This document shows, one piece after another, positions 1 through 9,645 of a stretch of 64,000 nucleotides of DNA. The notes under the pieces are model-generated. The model was not told the origin of the DNA, did no database searches, and saw nothing but the letters and a program-made list of their open reading frames with translations. This DNA is from Candidatus Pelagibacter communis (GTDB taxonomy: Bacteria > Pseudomonadota > Alphaproteobacteria > Pelagibacterales > Pelagibacteraceae). Both the position numbers and the translations under genes were made by a program. The stretch lies in contig NZ_CVSB01000049.1 of assembly GCF_001179845.1 (NCBI RefSeq), positions 1 through 64,000 of the forward strand. The letters run 5' to 3'. Position 1 is the stretch's first letter. Each line of letters begins with the position of its first letter.

Positions 1-125
1 CTCTTGAAAACATTAAAAACAATAAAGAATTAAGGCATTTAGCATTAATAAAACAAAGCAGATTATCTGTCATGCCAATTGACTCTAAGAGCTGGAAAAT
101 TATAAATAATATGAGTAAAATTTAA
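1..125 (+). CDS. EVE-domain protein, C-terminal end (partial)
   Basis: An open frame runs in from the left edge (codons begin at base 3) and stops with TAA at 123-125. The visible 40 residues include RQSRLSVMP-like sequence (KQSRLSVMPIDSKSW), which resembles the conserved end of EVE/thymocyte-nuclear-protein-1 type proteins, a family thought to bind modified bases in nucleic acids. Only the end is present, so the assignment rests on one motif. It stops 15 bp before the acetyl-CoA synthetase start on the same strand, so the two may share a transcript. Confidence 0.65.
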   Translation, partial: LENIKNNKELRHLALIKQSRLSVMPIDSKSWKIINNMSKI

Positions 126-140
126 AAAATTAATTATTTC

Positions 141-2192
141 ATGCCTAAAAAAAAAAAGAAAAAAACTAAAGTAAGAAAAAGAGCTTCAAAAAAAGTTAAG
201 AAGAAATCGAAATTAAGAAACAAAGTTAAAGTTAAAAAAAAAATTAACAATTCATCAGAAGAACTTATTATTAAAACTAAACCTGAATGGATTAAGAGTG
301 GTTTTGTTACAAAAAGTAAATATCAGGACAAATATTCTCAATCAATTAAAAATAATAATGAGTTTTGGAAAAAAGAAGGAAAAAGAATTACATGGATAAA
401 ACCATACAAAAAAATTAAAGATGTAAAATACAGCTCTAAAGAAGTTAAAATAAAATGGTTTCAAGACGGCACATTAAATGCATCTGCAAATTGTATTGAT
501 AGACATTTAAAAGATAAAAAAGATAAAACTGCAATAATTTGGGTTGGAGATGATCCAAAGGATAATCAGAAAATATCATATAAACAACTCCATCAAAAAG
601 TTTCGAAAGCAGCAAATGGTCTTAAAAAATTAGGAATTAAAAAGGGTGACAGAGTCACAATTTATTTAACTATGATACCTGAGCTTGCAATTTTGATGCT
701 TGCATGTGTTAGAATTGGAGCTGTTCACTCAATCATTTTTGGTGGTTTTTCAGCAGAATCGATTTCTGGAAGAGTAAATGATTGCAAATCTGAATATATT
801 ATTACAGCAGATGAAGGCGTTAGAGGTGGAAAAACTATTCCACTTAAAGATACTGTAGATGAAGCTCTAATGAGTTGTCCAAATGTTAAAAAATGTATTG
901 TTGTCAAACGTACAGGTAACTATATCAACTGGGATCAAAATAGAGATGTTTGGTACCACAATTTAATTAAAGATGCTCCTAATCACTGTGAACCAGAAGA
1001 AATGAATGCTGAAGATCCTTTGTTTATTTTATATACTTCAGGTTCTACAGGCAAACCTAAAGGAGTTCTTCACACGACGGGTGGTTATATGGTTTACGCA
1101 TCAATGACTCATCAATATATTTTTAATTATAAACCAAAGGATATTTATTGGTGCACTGCTGATATTGGGTGGGTAACCGGACATAGTTATATTATTTATG
1201 GACCCCTAGCGAATGGCGCTACTACTATCATGTTTGAGGGAATTCCAAATTATCCTGATAGTTCTAGGTGGTGGCAAATAGTTGACAAATACAAAGTAAA
1301 TACTTTCTACACAGCTCCAACAGCAATAAGAGCTTTGATGCGTGAAGGAGATAAACCAGTTAAAAAAACCTCTAGAAAATCACTTAAGCTTTTAGGAACG
1401 GTGGGAGAACCAATAAATCCAGAGGCTTGGATGTGGTACTATAAAACTGTTGGTAATTCTAAATGCCCAATTGTAGACACTTGGTGGCAAACAGAAACTG
1501 GAGGCATAATGATCGCTCCTCAAACTGGTGCTATGAATCTAAAACCAGGTTCTGCAACAAAACCTTTCTATGGAATTAAACCAGTATTAGTAGATAAACA
1601 AGGTAAAGAAATTAAAGGACCTGGAGAAGGCAGGCTATGTATTGCTCAATCTTGGCCTGGACAAATGAGATCAGTTTATGGTGATCACCAAAGATTTATT
1701 GATACATATTTTTCACAGTTTAATGGAAAATACTTCACAGGTGATGGATGTAGGAGAGATAAAGACGGATATTATTGGATCACAGGTCGTGTAGATGATG
1801 TAATTATTGTTTCAGGACACAACCTAGGAACAGCTGAAATTGAAAGTGCATTTGTTGCACATCCGAAAGTAGCTGAGGCCGCTGTAGTTGGTTACCCTCA
1901 TGATATTAAAGGGAATGGATTATATTGTTATGTAACTTTAAACGCTGGAGAAACAGAAACTGGTGAACTTGAGAGAGATCTTAAGCTTTGGGTAAGAAAA
2001 CAAATCGGACCTCTTGCAACTCCAGATCTAATTCATTTTACACCAGGTCTTCCCAAAACAAGATCAGGAAAAATAATGAGAAGGATTTTAAGAAAAATTG
2101 CTGCAAATGAACATGGTCAACTAGGAGATACAACTACTCTAGCAGATCCAAGTGTTGTTGATAGTTTGGTTGAAAATAGAAAAAATATTTAA
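141..2192 (+). CDS. acsA: acetyl-CoA synthetase (AMP-forming)
   Basis: Converts acetate, ATP and CoA to acetyl-CoA, AMP and PPi through acetyl-adenylate in the cytoplasm. The adenylate-forming signatures are intact: [11 protein letters not shown] at about 298-308, WWQTETGG from 448, ITGRVDDVI with [11 protein letters not shown] further on, and RSGKIMRR at about 641-648, where Lys644 is the catalytic and regulatory acetylation site of the family. At 683 residues it is roughly 30-40 longer than usual because of an N-terminal tail: 22 of the first 34 residues are Lys or Arg. No other ATG lies near the start of the conserved domain, so the tail is probably real unless a rare start codon is used. 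A sodium/solute symporter pair lies 0.75 kb downstream on the same strand, which fits acetate scavenging. The stop overlaps the next, opposing gene by 4 bp. Confidence 0.96.
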   Translation: MPKKKKKKTKVRKRASKKVKKKSKLRNKVKVKKKINNSSEELIIKTKPEWIKSGFVTKSKYQDKYSQSIKNNNEFWKKEGKRITWIKPYKKIKDVKYSSKEVKIKWFQDGTLNASANCIDRHLKDKKDKTAIIWVGDDPKDNQKISYKQLHQKVSKAANGLKKLGIKKGDRVTIYLTMIPELAILMLACVRIGAVHSIIFGGFSAESISGRVNDCKSEYIITADEGVRGGKTIPLKDTVDEALMSCPNVKKCIVVKRTGNYINWDQNRDVWYHNLIKDAPNHCEPEEMNAEDPLFILYTSGSTGKPKGVLHTTGGYMVYASMTHQYIFNYKPKDIYWCTADIGWVTGHSYIIYGPLANGATTIMFEGIPNYPDSSRWWQIVDKYKVNTFYTAPTAIRALMREGDKPVKKTSRKSLKLLGTVGEPINPEAWMWYYKTVGNSKCPIVDTWWQTETGGIMIAPQTGAMNLKPGSATKPFYGIKPVLVDKQGKEIKGPGEGRLCIAQSWPGQMRSVYGDHQRFIDTYFSQFNGKYFTGDGCRRDKDGYYWITGRVDDVIIVSGHNLGTAEIESAFVAHPKVAEAAVVGYPHDIKGNGLYCYVTLNAGETETGELERDLKLWVRKQIGPLATPDLIHFTPGLPKTRSGKIMRRILRKIAANEHGQLGDTTTLADPSVVDSLVENRKNI

Positions 2193-2812
2193 AACTGAAT
2201 TAAGTCTTTAAACTCTTGTTTAACAACATCCCATTTTAAAATCATCGAATTTAAAACAATCTTTCGATCTAAAGTTTTTAATTCATCTGCAATCGGAGCC
2301 CATTTATATAAAGAGAGTGCACTAGGATTAAAAGGCAAATCCTCATAATAAATATCCCAATTTATTTTATCCAATCTTTCATCAAAACTTTTCCTAGCTT
2401 CATCAATAATATTTAATGGCATCTTATTAGAAATTTCATCATCTAAAATTTTATTAAAAATTTCGTTTGCTTTATGAATATCATGAAAATTGAAATTAAC
2501 TTTCAAATATGAAAAAGTAAAAAAAGTTAAATCTTGTAATGCAACCGAATAAATATTCCATTTAGCAAGATTTACCGATGACATAAATTCATCATTATCA
2601 AAATGAAGAACATATCTTGTTCCCATTCTAGTTTTTAGATAATTATATAAAGTAACTTGAGTGGCCCATGCAGATTTAGTTTGAATAAACTGCTCTAATT
2701 CATCTAAAGTTTTTATTTTTTTCTTTGGAATAAACGCCTTAAACATGGCGAATAAATATGTTTTAAAATCGTCAAGTTTTATATCTCTCCAAGTTAATTT
2801 ATATTTTCCCAT
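2189..2812 (-). CDS. conserved hypothetical protein
   Basis: I do not recognise a named family. The product of about 207 residues looks soluble: it is rich in aromatic residues ([34 protein letters not shown]), with no signal peptide or clear membrane helix. The frame can be extended to a TTG at 2833, but a TATAAT hexamer on the minus strand (2833-2838) overlaps that TTG, so transcription would begin after it. The ATG at 2812 (MGKYKLTW) is therefore the better start, with a very short leader. It sits between acsA and the symporter pair in the opposite orientation, so a role in acetate metabolism is possible but unproven. Confidence 0.7.
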   Translation of the reverse strand: MGKYKLTWRDIKLDDFKTYLFAMFKAFIPKKKIKTLDELEQFIQTKSAWATQVTLYNYLKTRMGTRYVLHFDNDEFMSSVNLAKWNIYSVALQDLTFFTFSYLKVNFNFHDIHKANEIFNKILDDEISNKMPLNIIDEARKSFDERLDKINWDIYYEDLPFNPSALSLYKWAPIADELKTLDRKIVLNSMILKWDVVKQEFKDLIQF

Positions 2813-2832
2813 GTAAATTTGTAAGTGCGCCA

Positions 2833-2838
2833 ATTATA
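2833..2838 (-). promoter_or_regulatory. -10 box for the hypothetical gene at 2189-2812
   Basis: The minus strand reads TATAAT here, a perfect sigma-70 -10 hexamer 21 bp upstream of the ATG at 2812. No good -35 match is seen at 16-18 bp. It would give an RNA leader of roughly 10-15 nt. Confidence 0.4.
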
Positions 2839-2947
2839 TCTTAAAAAAGTCAGTAAATAAGTACCTAATATGATCAATTTTTAGGGTTTTCAAAGCTCTC
2901 ATAATGGTTATGGTTTTACCCAGTTATAACTAAAAAGAGAGGTATAA

Positions 2948-3208
2948 ATGTCAAATCAACAAAAACACTGGGAAAAAACCAGGTCATTGTTATTTATAAC
3001 ATTGGCAATTTGGTTTGTTTTCTCAATTGGCATCTTTCTCTTTGGAGCTGAAATGAACGAGGTCACAGGACCTTTCGGTTATCCATGGACATATTGGTTT
3101 ACATGTCAGGGATCTCTTGGCGCTTTCGTAATCCTAATTTTTTGGTTTGCGAACAGACAAGAAAAAATCGATGAAGAGTTCGGCTTTAGCGAAAGAGAGG
3201 ACGAATAA
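2948..3208 (+). CDS. DUF4212 symporter small subunit
   Basis: Small 86-residue membrane protein of the DUF4212 type, which is regularly encoded just before a large sodium/solute symporter and is taken to be its accessory subunit. Two hydrophobic helices are visible (about 13-33 and 46-67), joined by a loop with PFGYPWTYWF, and the tail is acidic (EEFGFSEREDE). A purine-rich ribosome binding site (AAGAGAGG) precedes the ATG by about 5 bp. The stop overlaps the symporter start by 1 bp, so the two are almost certainly translationally coupled. The upstream gap also holds a perfect 10-bp palindrome, AGTTATAACT, at 2922-2931. Confidence 0.9.
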   Translation: MSNQQKHWEKTRSLLFITLAIWFVFSIGIFLFGAEMNEVTGPFGYPWTYWFTCQGSLGAFVILIFWFANRQEKIDEEFGFSEREDE

Positions 3209-5019
3209 TGAAAGGTAATTTCATAGATAATTTGCCTAAGGTTTATGGAATCTATACTGGAGGATTTATAGGTTTTATAATCATCATGGCAATTGCTGAA
3301 CAGATGGGTATGACAGCTAAAGCGATCGGTATCGCTTTCGTTGCATTTACTGTATTCATCTATGCATTAATCGGTTGGCTATCAAGAACAGCCCAAGCGG
3401 ATGCATATTACGTAGCTGGTAGGCAAGTACCAACAGTCTTCAACGGAATGGCGACTGCAGCAGACTGGATGTCTGGTGCTTCATTCGTTGCAATGGCGGG
3501 TGGTATTTACTTTAAAGGTTACGGCTATATGGCTCTACTTGTAGGTTGGACTGGTGGTTACGTGCTTGTTGCATCTTTGTTAGCACCATACTTAAGAAAA
3601 TTTGGCTGTTATACAGTTCCAGATTTTATAGGTACTAGATACGGTGGTAATTTAGCTAGATTTAGCGCAGTTGTAGTTTTAACTGTTGCTTCATTTACTT
3701 ATGTGACTGCACAAATTAACGCTACAGGTACTATTGCATCTGTTGCACTTGATATCCCATTCCAATACGCAGTTTATGTTGGACTAATAAGTATTTTATT
3801 ATGTTCAATGTTAGGTGGTATGAGAGGGGTAACTTGGACACAGGTTGCACAATATATCGTACTGATTATAGCTTACTTACTTCCAGTTTTCTGGATCAGT
3901 AACAAAATGGGTGCGGGTTTCTTCCCTCACTTTATGTTAGCTGACGAGGTAGCTAGAATTGGTGAATTAGAACAACAGTTTGGTTTTGTTAAAAACGCAG
4001 CTGCTGATCTAAAATCAGTACCTAAAGGCTTAGCAGGAATAACTAAAGCTCACTCTGCAGTGAACGCTACACCTTGGGCATTTATTTCATTAGCACTAGC
4101 GATGATGATGGGAACAGCTTCATTACCGCACGTGATGATGAGATACTTTACTACTCCAAGTGTAAAAGCAGCTAGAAAATCAGTAGGTTGGTCATTATTC
4201 TTTATCTTCCTACTTTATTCTTCTGCTCCAATGTTAGCTACATTATCTAAGTTATCATTGATCGACCCGAATTTACCAACTGGTATTATCGGTAAAACAT
4301 TTGCAGAAGTGGAAGCGATAGATTGGTACCAAAACTGGAACCAAGCAAACCTAATGTTTATCAGCGACTTTAACGGAAATGGAACTCTGGAATTAAATGA
4401 GTTCTTCATGGGTGGTAAAGCCGTTGTATTAGCAACACCAGAGATAGCTGGATTACCTTATGTAATTTCAGGTCTGGTTGCTGCAGGAGGTATGGCAGCT
4501 GCCATGTCAACTGCTGATGGTTTGATTCTAGCAATTGCAAACGCTATATCACATGATGTTTACTATAAGATCATTGATCCAAAAGCGGAAACTGCAAAAA
4601 GACTACTTGTTGCAAGGGTATTACTTGTAGTAATTGGTTTTGCTGGAGCAACTATTGCAGCAATGGAGATTCAAGGAATCTTAGGTTCAGTTATCTGGGC
4701 TTTTGATTTTGCGATGTCTGGATTGTTCTTCCCACTTGTACTTGGTGTATGGTGGAAGAGAGCTAATAGACAAGGTGCGATTGCTGGTATGCTAGGTGGT
4801 CTAATCGCCGGTGCTTGGTACTTAATTTGGGTACGAACTGGTGGAAGCGGATTCCTAGGAATTACACAGTTAACATTTGGTATCTTCGGATCAGCTGTTA
4901 GTTTAGTTTTAATGGTAGTAGTTAGTTTAATGACTGCAGAACCAGATAAAGCTACTCAAAAAATGGTTGATGAAGTACGTGTACCAAGTGGTAAAACAAT
5001 TCTTGGTAAATCACACTAA
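3208..5019 (+). CDS. sodium/solute symporter, VC_2705/ActP-like
   Basis: Large inner-membrane Na+-coupled transporter of the SSS family with about 13 hydrophobic helices over 603 residues. The family core is present: YYVAGRQVPTVFNGMATAADW near residue 70, then LPHVMMRYFTTPSVKAARKS and VAAGGMAAAMSTADGL. With its DUF4212 partner and acsA nearby, the likely substrate is acetate or another short monocarboxylate; this is inferred from context. Between two helices lies an EF-hand-like loop, DFNGNGTLELNE at 387-398, with Asp387, Asn389, Asn391, Gly392 and Glu398 in the calcium-loop pattern. A strong intrinsic terminator follows 10 bp after the stop. The gene looks somewhat less AT-rich than its neighbours, as expected for a highly expressed transporter. 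Confidence 0.93.
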   Translation: MKGNFIDNLPKVYGIYTGGFIGFIIIMAIAEQMGMTAKAIGIAFVAFTVFIYALIGWLSRTAQADAYYVAGRQVPTVFNGMATAADWMSGASFVAMAGGIYFKGYGYMALLVGWTGGYVLVASLLAPYLRKFGCYTVPDFIGTRYGGNLARFSAVVVLTVASFTYVTAQINATGTIASVALDIPFQYAVYVGLISILLCSMLGGMRGVTWTQVAQYIVLIIAYLLPVFWISNKMGAGFFPHFMLADEVARIGELEQQFGFVKNAAADLKSVPKGLAGITKAHSAVNATPWAFISLALAMMMGTASLPHVMMRYFTTPSVKAARKSVGWSLFFIFLLYSSAPMLATLSKLSLIDPNLPTGIIGKTFAEVEAIDWYQNWNQANLMFISDFNGNGTLELNEFFMGGKAVVLATPEIAGLPYVISGLVAAGGMAAAMSTADGLILAIANAISHDVYYKIIDPKAETAKRLLVARVLLVVIGFAGATIAAMEIQGILGSVIWAFDFAMSGLFFPLVLGVWWKRANRQGAIAGMLGGLIAGAWYLIWVRTGGSGFLGITQLTFGIFGSAVSLVLMVVVSLMTAEPDKATQKMVDEVRVPSGKTILGKSH

Positions 5020-5029
5020 ATAATCTTTT

Positions 5030-5056
5030 AAAGGGGCGATTAATTTCGCCCCTTTT
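5030..5056 (+). terminator. Rho-independent terminator after the symporter
   Basis: A 9-bp perfect stem, AAAGGGGCG at 5030-5038 with CGCCCCTTT at 5047-5055, has an 8-nt loop and is followed by TATTT. It is one of the few GC-rich hairpins in the window and should stop transcription from the DUF4212-symporter operon. Confidence 0.9.
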
Positions 5057-5087
5057 ATTTCAATACATTTTCCAATATAAATTTTAA

Positions 5088-5438
5088 ATGTCAGCAAATT
5101 TTCATCCTTTAATATATTTTATAGATTATTTGCTTGGGATCATAATGTGGACTCTAATTGGAAGAGTAGCGATGAATATTTTTCAAAGAGAAGACTCTCA
5201 ATTCTTTTTCATGAGAGTATTTGTTAAATATACAAACCCTTTAATTAAATTATTTAAACCAATCACACCTTCATTTATTATTGGGCCATTGGTGCCTTTA
5301 TATGTAGCTTGGTTCTTTTACATGATCAGATTTTATTTAATGCCTTGGATCTTGGGCTATTCAGTGATGGGAATGTTGTCATTTCCTTTAGAGAGTGAAA
5401 TTTCTAGACAAATTTATCAATTTTTTAATTCATTTTAA
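5088..5438 (+). CDS. YggT-like membrane protein
   Basis: Protein of 116 residues with three hydrophobic stretches (about 8-28, 61-84 and 86-100) and the segment FVKYTNPLIKLFKPITPSFI. That segment resembles the NP..KPI..P pattern of the YggT family, small inner-membrane proteins of poorly known role. The match is by motif and topology only. It starts 32 bp after the symporter terminator and ends 35 bp before rpe, on the same strand. A different small membrane family cannot be excluded. Confidence 0.6.
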   Translation: MSANFHPLIYFIDYLLGIIMWTLIGRVAMNIFQREDSQFFFMRVFVKYTNPLIKLFKPITPSFIIGPLVPLYVAWFFYMIRFYLMPWILGYSVMGMLSFPLESEISRQIYQFFNSF

Positions 5439-5472
5439 TTTTTAAAATTGATACTAGTTAATTTAGTAATCA

Positions 5473-6132
5473 ATGAAAAATATACAAATTTCACCATCCA
5501 TTTTATCAGCTGACTTCAGTCAATTAGGATCAGAAATAAAAAGACTTGAGGAAGGCGGTGCTGATATGATTCATGTGGATGTGATGGATGGTCATTTTGT
5601 TCCTAATTTAACTATAGGTCCACCTGTAATTAAAGCTCTTCGAAAACATAGTTCATTAAAATTTGATGTTCATTTAATGATATCACCAGTTCACAAATAT
5701 ATAGATGCTTACGCTGATGCAGGAGCAGACATAATCACTATTCACCCTGAAGCAACTGATAATTTAGAAAATTCAATTAAAATAATAAAAGAAAAAAATA
5801 AAAAAGTTGGAGTTTCGCTAAATCCTGAAACTAAAATTGATTTAATAATAGATTTATTAGATCAAATAGATTTAGTCTTAATTATGAGTGTAAATCCTGG
5901 ATTTGGAGGGCAAAAATTTATGCCAGAAGTTTTAGATAAAATTAAAGAATTAAAAAAAATAAGAGAACACAAAAAGTTAGATTTTGACATAGAAATTGAT
6001 GGTGGAATCAATTTTGATAACTGCAAAAGTGCAATTGATGCTGGTGCAAATATTCTTGTTTCAGGTACTACGGTGTTCAAAAGTAATGATGGAGATATAA
6101 AGAAAAATATTAATTTATTAAAATTAAAATAA
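5473..6132 (+). CDS. rpe: ribulose-phosphate 3-epimerase
   Basis: Interconverts ribulose 5-phosphate and xylulose 5-phosphate in the pentose phosphate pathway. At 219 residues it has the usual TIM-barrel length. Metal-binding residues are visible: His34 and Asp36 in HVDVMDGHFVPN, His67 in FDVHLM, and the later Asp in EIDGGIN. The phosphate-binding segment VNPGFGGQKF is also intact. It lies 4 bp before the heparinase-like gene and probably shares a transcript with it and purH. Confidence 0.97.
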   Translation: MKNIQISPSILSADFSQLGSEIKRLEEGGADMIHVDVMDGHFVPNLTIGPPVIKALRKHSSLKFDVHLMISPVHKYIDAYADAGADIITIHPEATDNLENSIKIIKEKNKKVGVSLNPETKIDLIIDLLDQIDLVLIMSVNPGFGGQKFMPEVLDKIKELKKIREHKKLDFDIEIDGGINFDNCKSAIDAGANILVSGTTVFKSNDGDIKKNINLLKLK

Positions 6133-6136
6133 GTTA

Positions 6137-7762
6137 ATGATTAATACAAATTCCTTGGGCATTTTAGGTCAATTTTATTTTAATATAAAAGAAAGTTTTA
6201 AATCAATTTATCAAAATTCAAATTTTTACGAAAAAAAAATATCAAAAACTTTTGATAATAGATTTGAATATAAACCAAGTCCTCATTTGCTTTCTTCTAT
6301 AATTAAATACCAAAACAAAAAATATAAAATTGAAGACTTTGCTATCGAGTCCATTTGGCAAAATAATTTAAGCTCAAAAGATTATGAAAAATTAAATAAT
6401 TTTTTTTGGTTTTTTAGCTTAGATTTAAAATCTTCAAAAAAAACTACACAAACAGTTATTAAAAATTGGATTTCAAATAACAAAAAATTTCAAAAAAAAA
6501 GTTGGGAATTTGATTTAACAGCAAAAAGAATTATTTCATGGTTATCAAATCATCAACTCACTTATGAAGATGGTGATCAAGAATACAGATCTGCTTTTGA
6601 TCATATGATTCAAAAACAAACTAATCACTTGTTAAATGAAATCAAAAACTCAAAAGAAGTAGAAAATAAGATGATTGGGTGCGCTGCGATAATTTTAACT
6701 GGATTAGCTTATAAAAATGAAAAACAATATCTTGTAAATGGATTGAATTTATTAAAAAATATTATTAAATCCTCAATTGATAATCAAGGCTTTCCAAAAT
6801 CAAGAAATATTCGACAACTTATATTTTATTTAAAATACTTTATAATTATTAGAGAGTGGTTTAAAGAATCCCAGAGCTTAATTCCTGAATATATTGATGA
6901 GACCATTTATTATTTAGGATCAAGTTATGCTTTCATTTGGCAAAATATAAAACAAGATATTTTTTTTAATGGTAATTATTCTTCTGAAAATAAAGAATTT
7001 GATCAATACTTAAAAAGGTTTGGTTACACTTTTAAAAATCAAATTAATGAACTTGGTGGATATGCAATTCTTAAAAATAAAAAAATAATTCTTGCTGTTG
7101 ATATAGGTTCTAGTCCTAACAAAACTTTTTCTAATAACTATCAAGCAGGTGCCTTATCTTTTGAAATATTTTCAAATGAAAAAAAATTAATTTCAAATGC
7201 CGGTTATTACGCGGATAGAAATAATAAATTTAATAAATTATCAAGAAGCACTTCTCTCCATTGTGCTTTAACAATTGAGGATTATTCTTCTTGTAATTTT
7301 ATTAAGCATCAGCAAAATTTGATTACTGGTACAGGGCTGAAAATATCAAAAAAAAATGTAGTTTTTGAAAATAATTATTGGAAAATATCAGGTACACATG
7401 ATGGATATTTAATTAAATTTGGAACCATTTATGAAAGAGAAATTGAGTTCTACCCAGAACAAATGAAATTTATTGGCTATGATAAGTTATTTAGAAAAAG
7501 TTCAAATAAAGAAATTAAATTTGATATTAGATTTCATCTTGATCCAAACTCAAAAGTGATGAAAACACAAGATAACAAATCTATACTAATTGAATTAGAT
7601 GAGGAAGGTTGGAAATTTAGTTGTGATAACTTTGATATTAATATTGATAATGGTTTATATTTCGGTAATAAAAATTCATATAAAGAAAACCAAAATATTT
7701 TTATCTCAGGTATAAATAATAAAAAAGAACAGATAATAAAGTGGGAGATAAGTAAATTATAA
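6137..7762 (+). CDS. heparinase II/III family protein
   Basis: 541-residue protein whose shape fits the heparinase II/III-like family: a helical N-terminal half (to about residue 270, with FDLTAKRIISWLSNH) followed by a beta-rich C-terminal half containing GGYAILKNKKIILAVDIG, SFEIFSNEKKLISNAG and HDGY. These proteins are often found beside purH in alphaproteobacteria. The substrate is unknown and is probably not heparin; a uronate-containing polysaccharide is possible. No signal peptide is obvious. The stop codon overlaps the purH start by 1 bp (TAATG), which suggests translational coupling. Lysine, asparagine and isoleucine content is very high. Confidence 0.85.
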   Translation: MINTNSLGILGQFYFNIKESFKSIYQNSNFYEKKISKTFDNRFEYKPSPHLLSSIIKYQNKKYKIEDFAIESIWQNNLSSKDYEKLNNFFWFFSLDLKSSKKTTQTVIKNWISNNKKFQKKSWEFDLTAKRIISWLSNHQLTYEDGDQEYRSAFDHMIQKQTNHLLNEIKNSKEVENKMIGCAAIILTGLAYKNEKQYLVNGLNLLKNIIKSSIDNQGFPKSRNIRQLIFYLKYFIIIREWFKESQSLIPEYIDETIYYLGSSYAFIWQNIKQDIFFNGNYSSENKEFDQYLKRFGYTFKNQINELGGYAILKNKKIILAVDIGSSPNKTFSNNYQAGALSFEIFSNEKKLISNAGYYADRNNKFNKLSRSTSLHCALTIEDYSSCNFIKHQQNLITGTGLKISKKNVVFENNYWKISGTHDGYLIKFGTIYEREIEFYPEQMKFIGYDKLFRKSSNKEIKFDIRFHLDPNSKVMKTQDNKSILIELDEEGWKFSCDNFDINIDNGLYFGNKNSYKENQNIFISGINNKKEQIIKWEISKL

Positions 7763-9300
7763 TGAAGAAAAAAATCAAAACAGCCCTAATCTCTGTATCT
7801 GATAAAAATAACTTAAAACCATTATTAAATATTTTAAAAAAGAACAAAATTAAAATAATTAGCTCGGGTGGTACTTATAAAGAAATTAAAAGATTAAAAT
7901 TTAACTGTTTAGAAGTATCTGATTTTACCAATTCACCTGAGATTTTGGAGGGTAGAGTCAAAACTCTTCATCCAAAAATCCATGCAGGGATTTTAAATAA
8001 GAGAGAGAGAAAATCTCACTTAAAAGATCTAAAAGATAATGGCTTTGAGAATATTGATTTAGTCATAGTTAATTTTTATCCATTTGAGAACACTCTTAAA
8101 AAAACAAAAGACCATAAAAAAATTATAGAAAATATTGATGTAGGTGGTCCTACAATGGTTAGGTCTGCAGCTAAAAACTATAATGATGTGACTGTAATAA
8201 CTTCTTCAGACCAGTATGAGGATTTAATTGAAGAATTAAAAAAATTCAAAGGATCTACTTCCTTAAGTTTTAGGGAAAAACTGTCAAGAGTAGCTTTTAC
8301 TGAAACAGCTTATTATGACTCTGTTATTTCTGACTATTTTAATAAAAAAACAAATACTATTTTTCCTAAGAAAAAAGTTTTGCATGTAAATCTTACAGAA
8401 AAACTTAGATACGGAGAAAATCCTCATCAACAAAGTGCAATCTATTCAAGTAGTTTGAATACAAATTTAAAACAAATTCATGGAAAACAACTAAGTTATA
8501 ACAATTATAATGACATATTTAGTGCTCTAACTATTTCAAGATCTTTACCAAAAGGTAAAGGAACAGTCATAGTTAAACATGCAAATCCATGTGGAGTTTC
8601 TACTAAAAATGATCATTTAGAGAGTTATAAATCTGCTCTTTCTTGTGATCCTGTTAGTGCTTTTGGTGGAATAGTTTCTTGTAATTTCAAAATTAGTAAA
8701 AATTTAGCTTTAGAATTAAATAAATTATTTTTAGAAGTGATTATCGCAAATGGATTTGAAAGCAGTGCAATCAAAATATTAAAAGCTAAAAAAAACTTAA
8801 GATTAATTGATGGAACAAATTATACATCAGAAGAACTTCTTAAATTTGCATCATTTAACAAAAATATAATGGTACAATCAGAGGACTTAAATTTATTTTC
8901 AACCAAAAATTTTAAAATCGTTTCAAAACGAAAACCAACATCAAAACAACTTAAAGATCTTATTTTTGCTTTCAATATATGCAGATATGTCAAATCAAAC
9001 GCAATAGTGTTAGCATCAAACGAAACCACTGTTGGTATTGGTTCTGGTCAACCAAGCAGATTAGATAGTTGTCAAATAGCAATAAATAAAATGAAAAAAT
9101 TTAATCTTCAGAATGATAATTTAGTTGCTGCCTCAGATGCATTCTTTCCTTTTGTAGATGGTATTGAAAAATTGGTACAATCCGGCGTCAGAGCTGTAGT
9201 TCAACCCGCTGGATCAATAAGAGATAAAGAGATAATTAATTTTGCAAATGAAACCAGCACTGTGCTTCTCTTTTCAAAAACAAGACACTTCAGGCATTAG
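7762..9300 (+). CDS. purH: bifunctional AICAR transformylase / IMP cyclohydrolase
   Basis: Catalyses the last two steps of IMP synthesis. The N-terminal third is the MGS-like cyclohydrolase domain (ALISVSDKNNL, SSGGTYKEI, EGRVKTLHPKIHAGIL). The rest is the formyltransferase domain, with the family signature KLRYGENPHQQSAIY and the active-site Lys-His segment VKHANPCGVS. Length is 512, close to the family norm of about 520. It ends a same-strand run with rpe and the heparinase-like gene. Its end overlaps the opposing pterin dehydratase gene by 11 bp. Confidence 0.98.
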   Translation: MKKKIKTALISVSDKNNLKPLLNILKKNKIKIISSGGTYKEIKRLKFNCLEVSDFTNSPEILEGRVKTLHPKIHAGILNKRERKSHLKDLKDNGFENIDLVIVNFYPFENTLKKTKDHKKIIENIDVGGPTMVRSAAKNYNDVTVITSSDQYEDLIEELKKFKGSTSLSFREKLSRVAFTETAYYDSVISDYFNKKTNTIFPKKKVLHVNLTEKLRYGENPHQQSAIYSSSLNTNLKQIHGKQLSYNNYNDIFSALTISRSLPKGKGTVIVKHANPCGVSTKNDHLESYKSALSCDPVSAFGGIVSCNFKISKNLALELNKLFLEVIIANGFESSAIKILKAKKNLRLIDGTNYTSEELLKFASFNKNIMVQSEDLNLFSTKNFKIVSKRKPTSKQLKDLIFAFNICRYVKSNAIVLASNETTVGIGSGQPSRLDSCQIAINKMKKFNLQNDNLVAASDAFFPFVDGIEKLVQSGVRAVVQPAGSIRDKEIINFANETSTVLLFSKTRHFRH

Positions 9301-9634
9301 AAATTTTATCTATTTTTGCAGCAAGAATAAAATCGCTCTCTGCTAAACCTTTAATTGCGTGTGTGAATATTTTAATTCTCGCATAACCCCACCCAAACCA
9401 CAAATCAGGGTGATGACCTTCCGACTCAGCTATTTCTCCAACTTTATTTACGAATTCCTGACTTTTTAAAAAGTTATCAAATTTAAAACTTTTTATTAAA
9501 TGAAATCCATCGATTTTATCTTCTAAAACTTCCCAACCATCAACTTTTTTTAGATATTTATGTATTTCATCAGCATTAAAAGGCGGAATATTTCCTTCAC
9601 ATGGTACACACTTTTTATTTGCTAAATCACTCAT
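9290..9634 (-). CDS. phhB: 4a-hydroxytetrahydrobiopterin dehydratase
   Basis: Pterin-4a-carbinolamine dehydratase of 114 residues. Conserved active-site histidines sit in SEGHHPDLWFGWG (His74, His75) and in KIFTH (His92). In other bacteria the enzyme recycles pterin cofactor or acts in pterin metabolism; its role here is not clear because no hydroxylase is nearby. I start it at the ATG at 9634 (MSDLANKK). The frame stays open upstream only because it reads through the tRNA-Gly gene. The start is 11 nt from the tRNA 3' end with no Shine-Dalgarno, so the mRNA may be released by tRNA processing. Confidence 0.92.
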   Translation of the reverse strand: MSDLANKKCVPCEGNIPPFNADEIHKYLKKVDGWEVLEDKIDGFHLIKSFKFDNFLKSQEFVNKVGEIAESEGHHPDLWFGWGYARIKIFTHAIKGLAESDFILAAKIDKISNA

Positions 9635-9645
9635 AAAACTTTTTT

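Noticed and set aside
2813-2833. N-terminal extension of the hypothetical gene to TTG at 2833
   Set aside because: A TATAAT box overlaps the TTG, so transcription would start downstream of it; the ATG at 2812 is better.
2904-2933. Nine-codon leader peptide (MVMVLPSYN) before the symporter operon
   Set aside because: No ribosome binding site or regulatory codon run is visible, and very short frames are common by chance.
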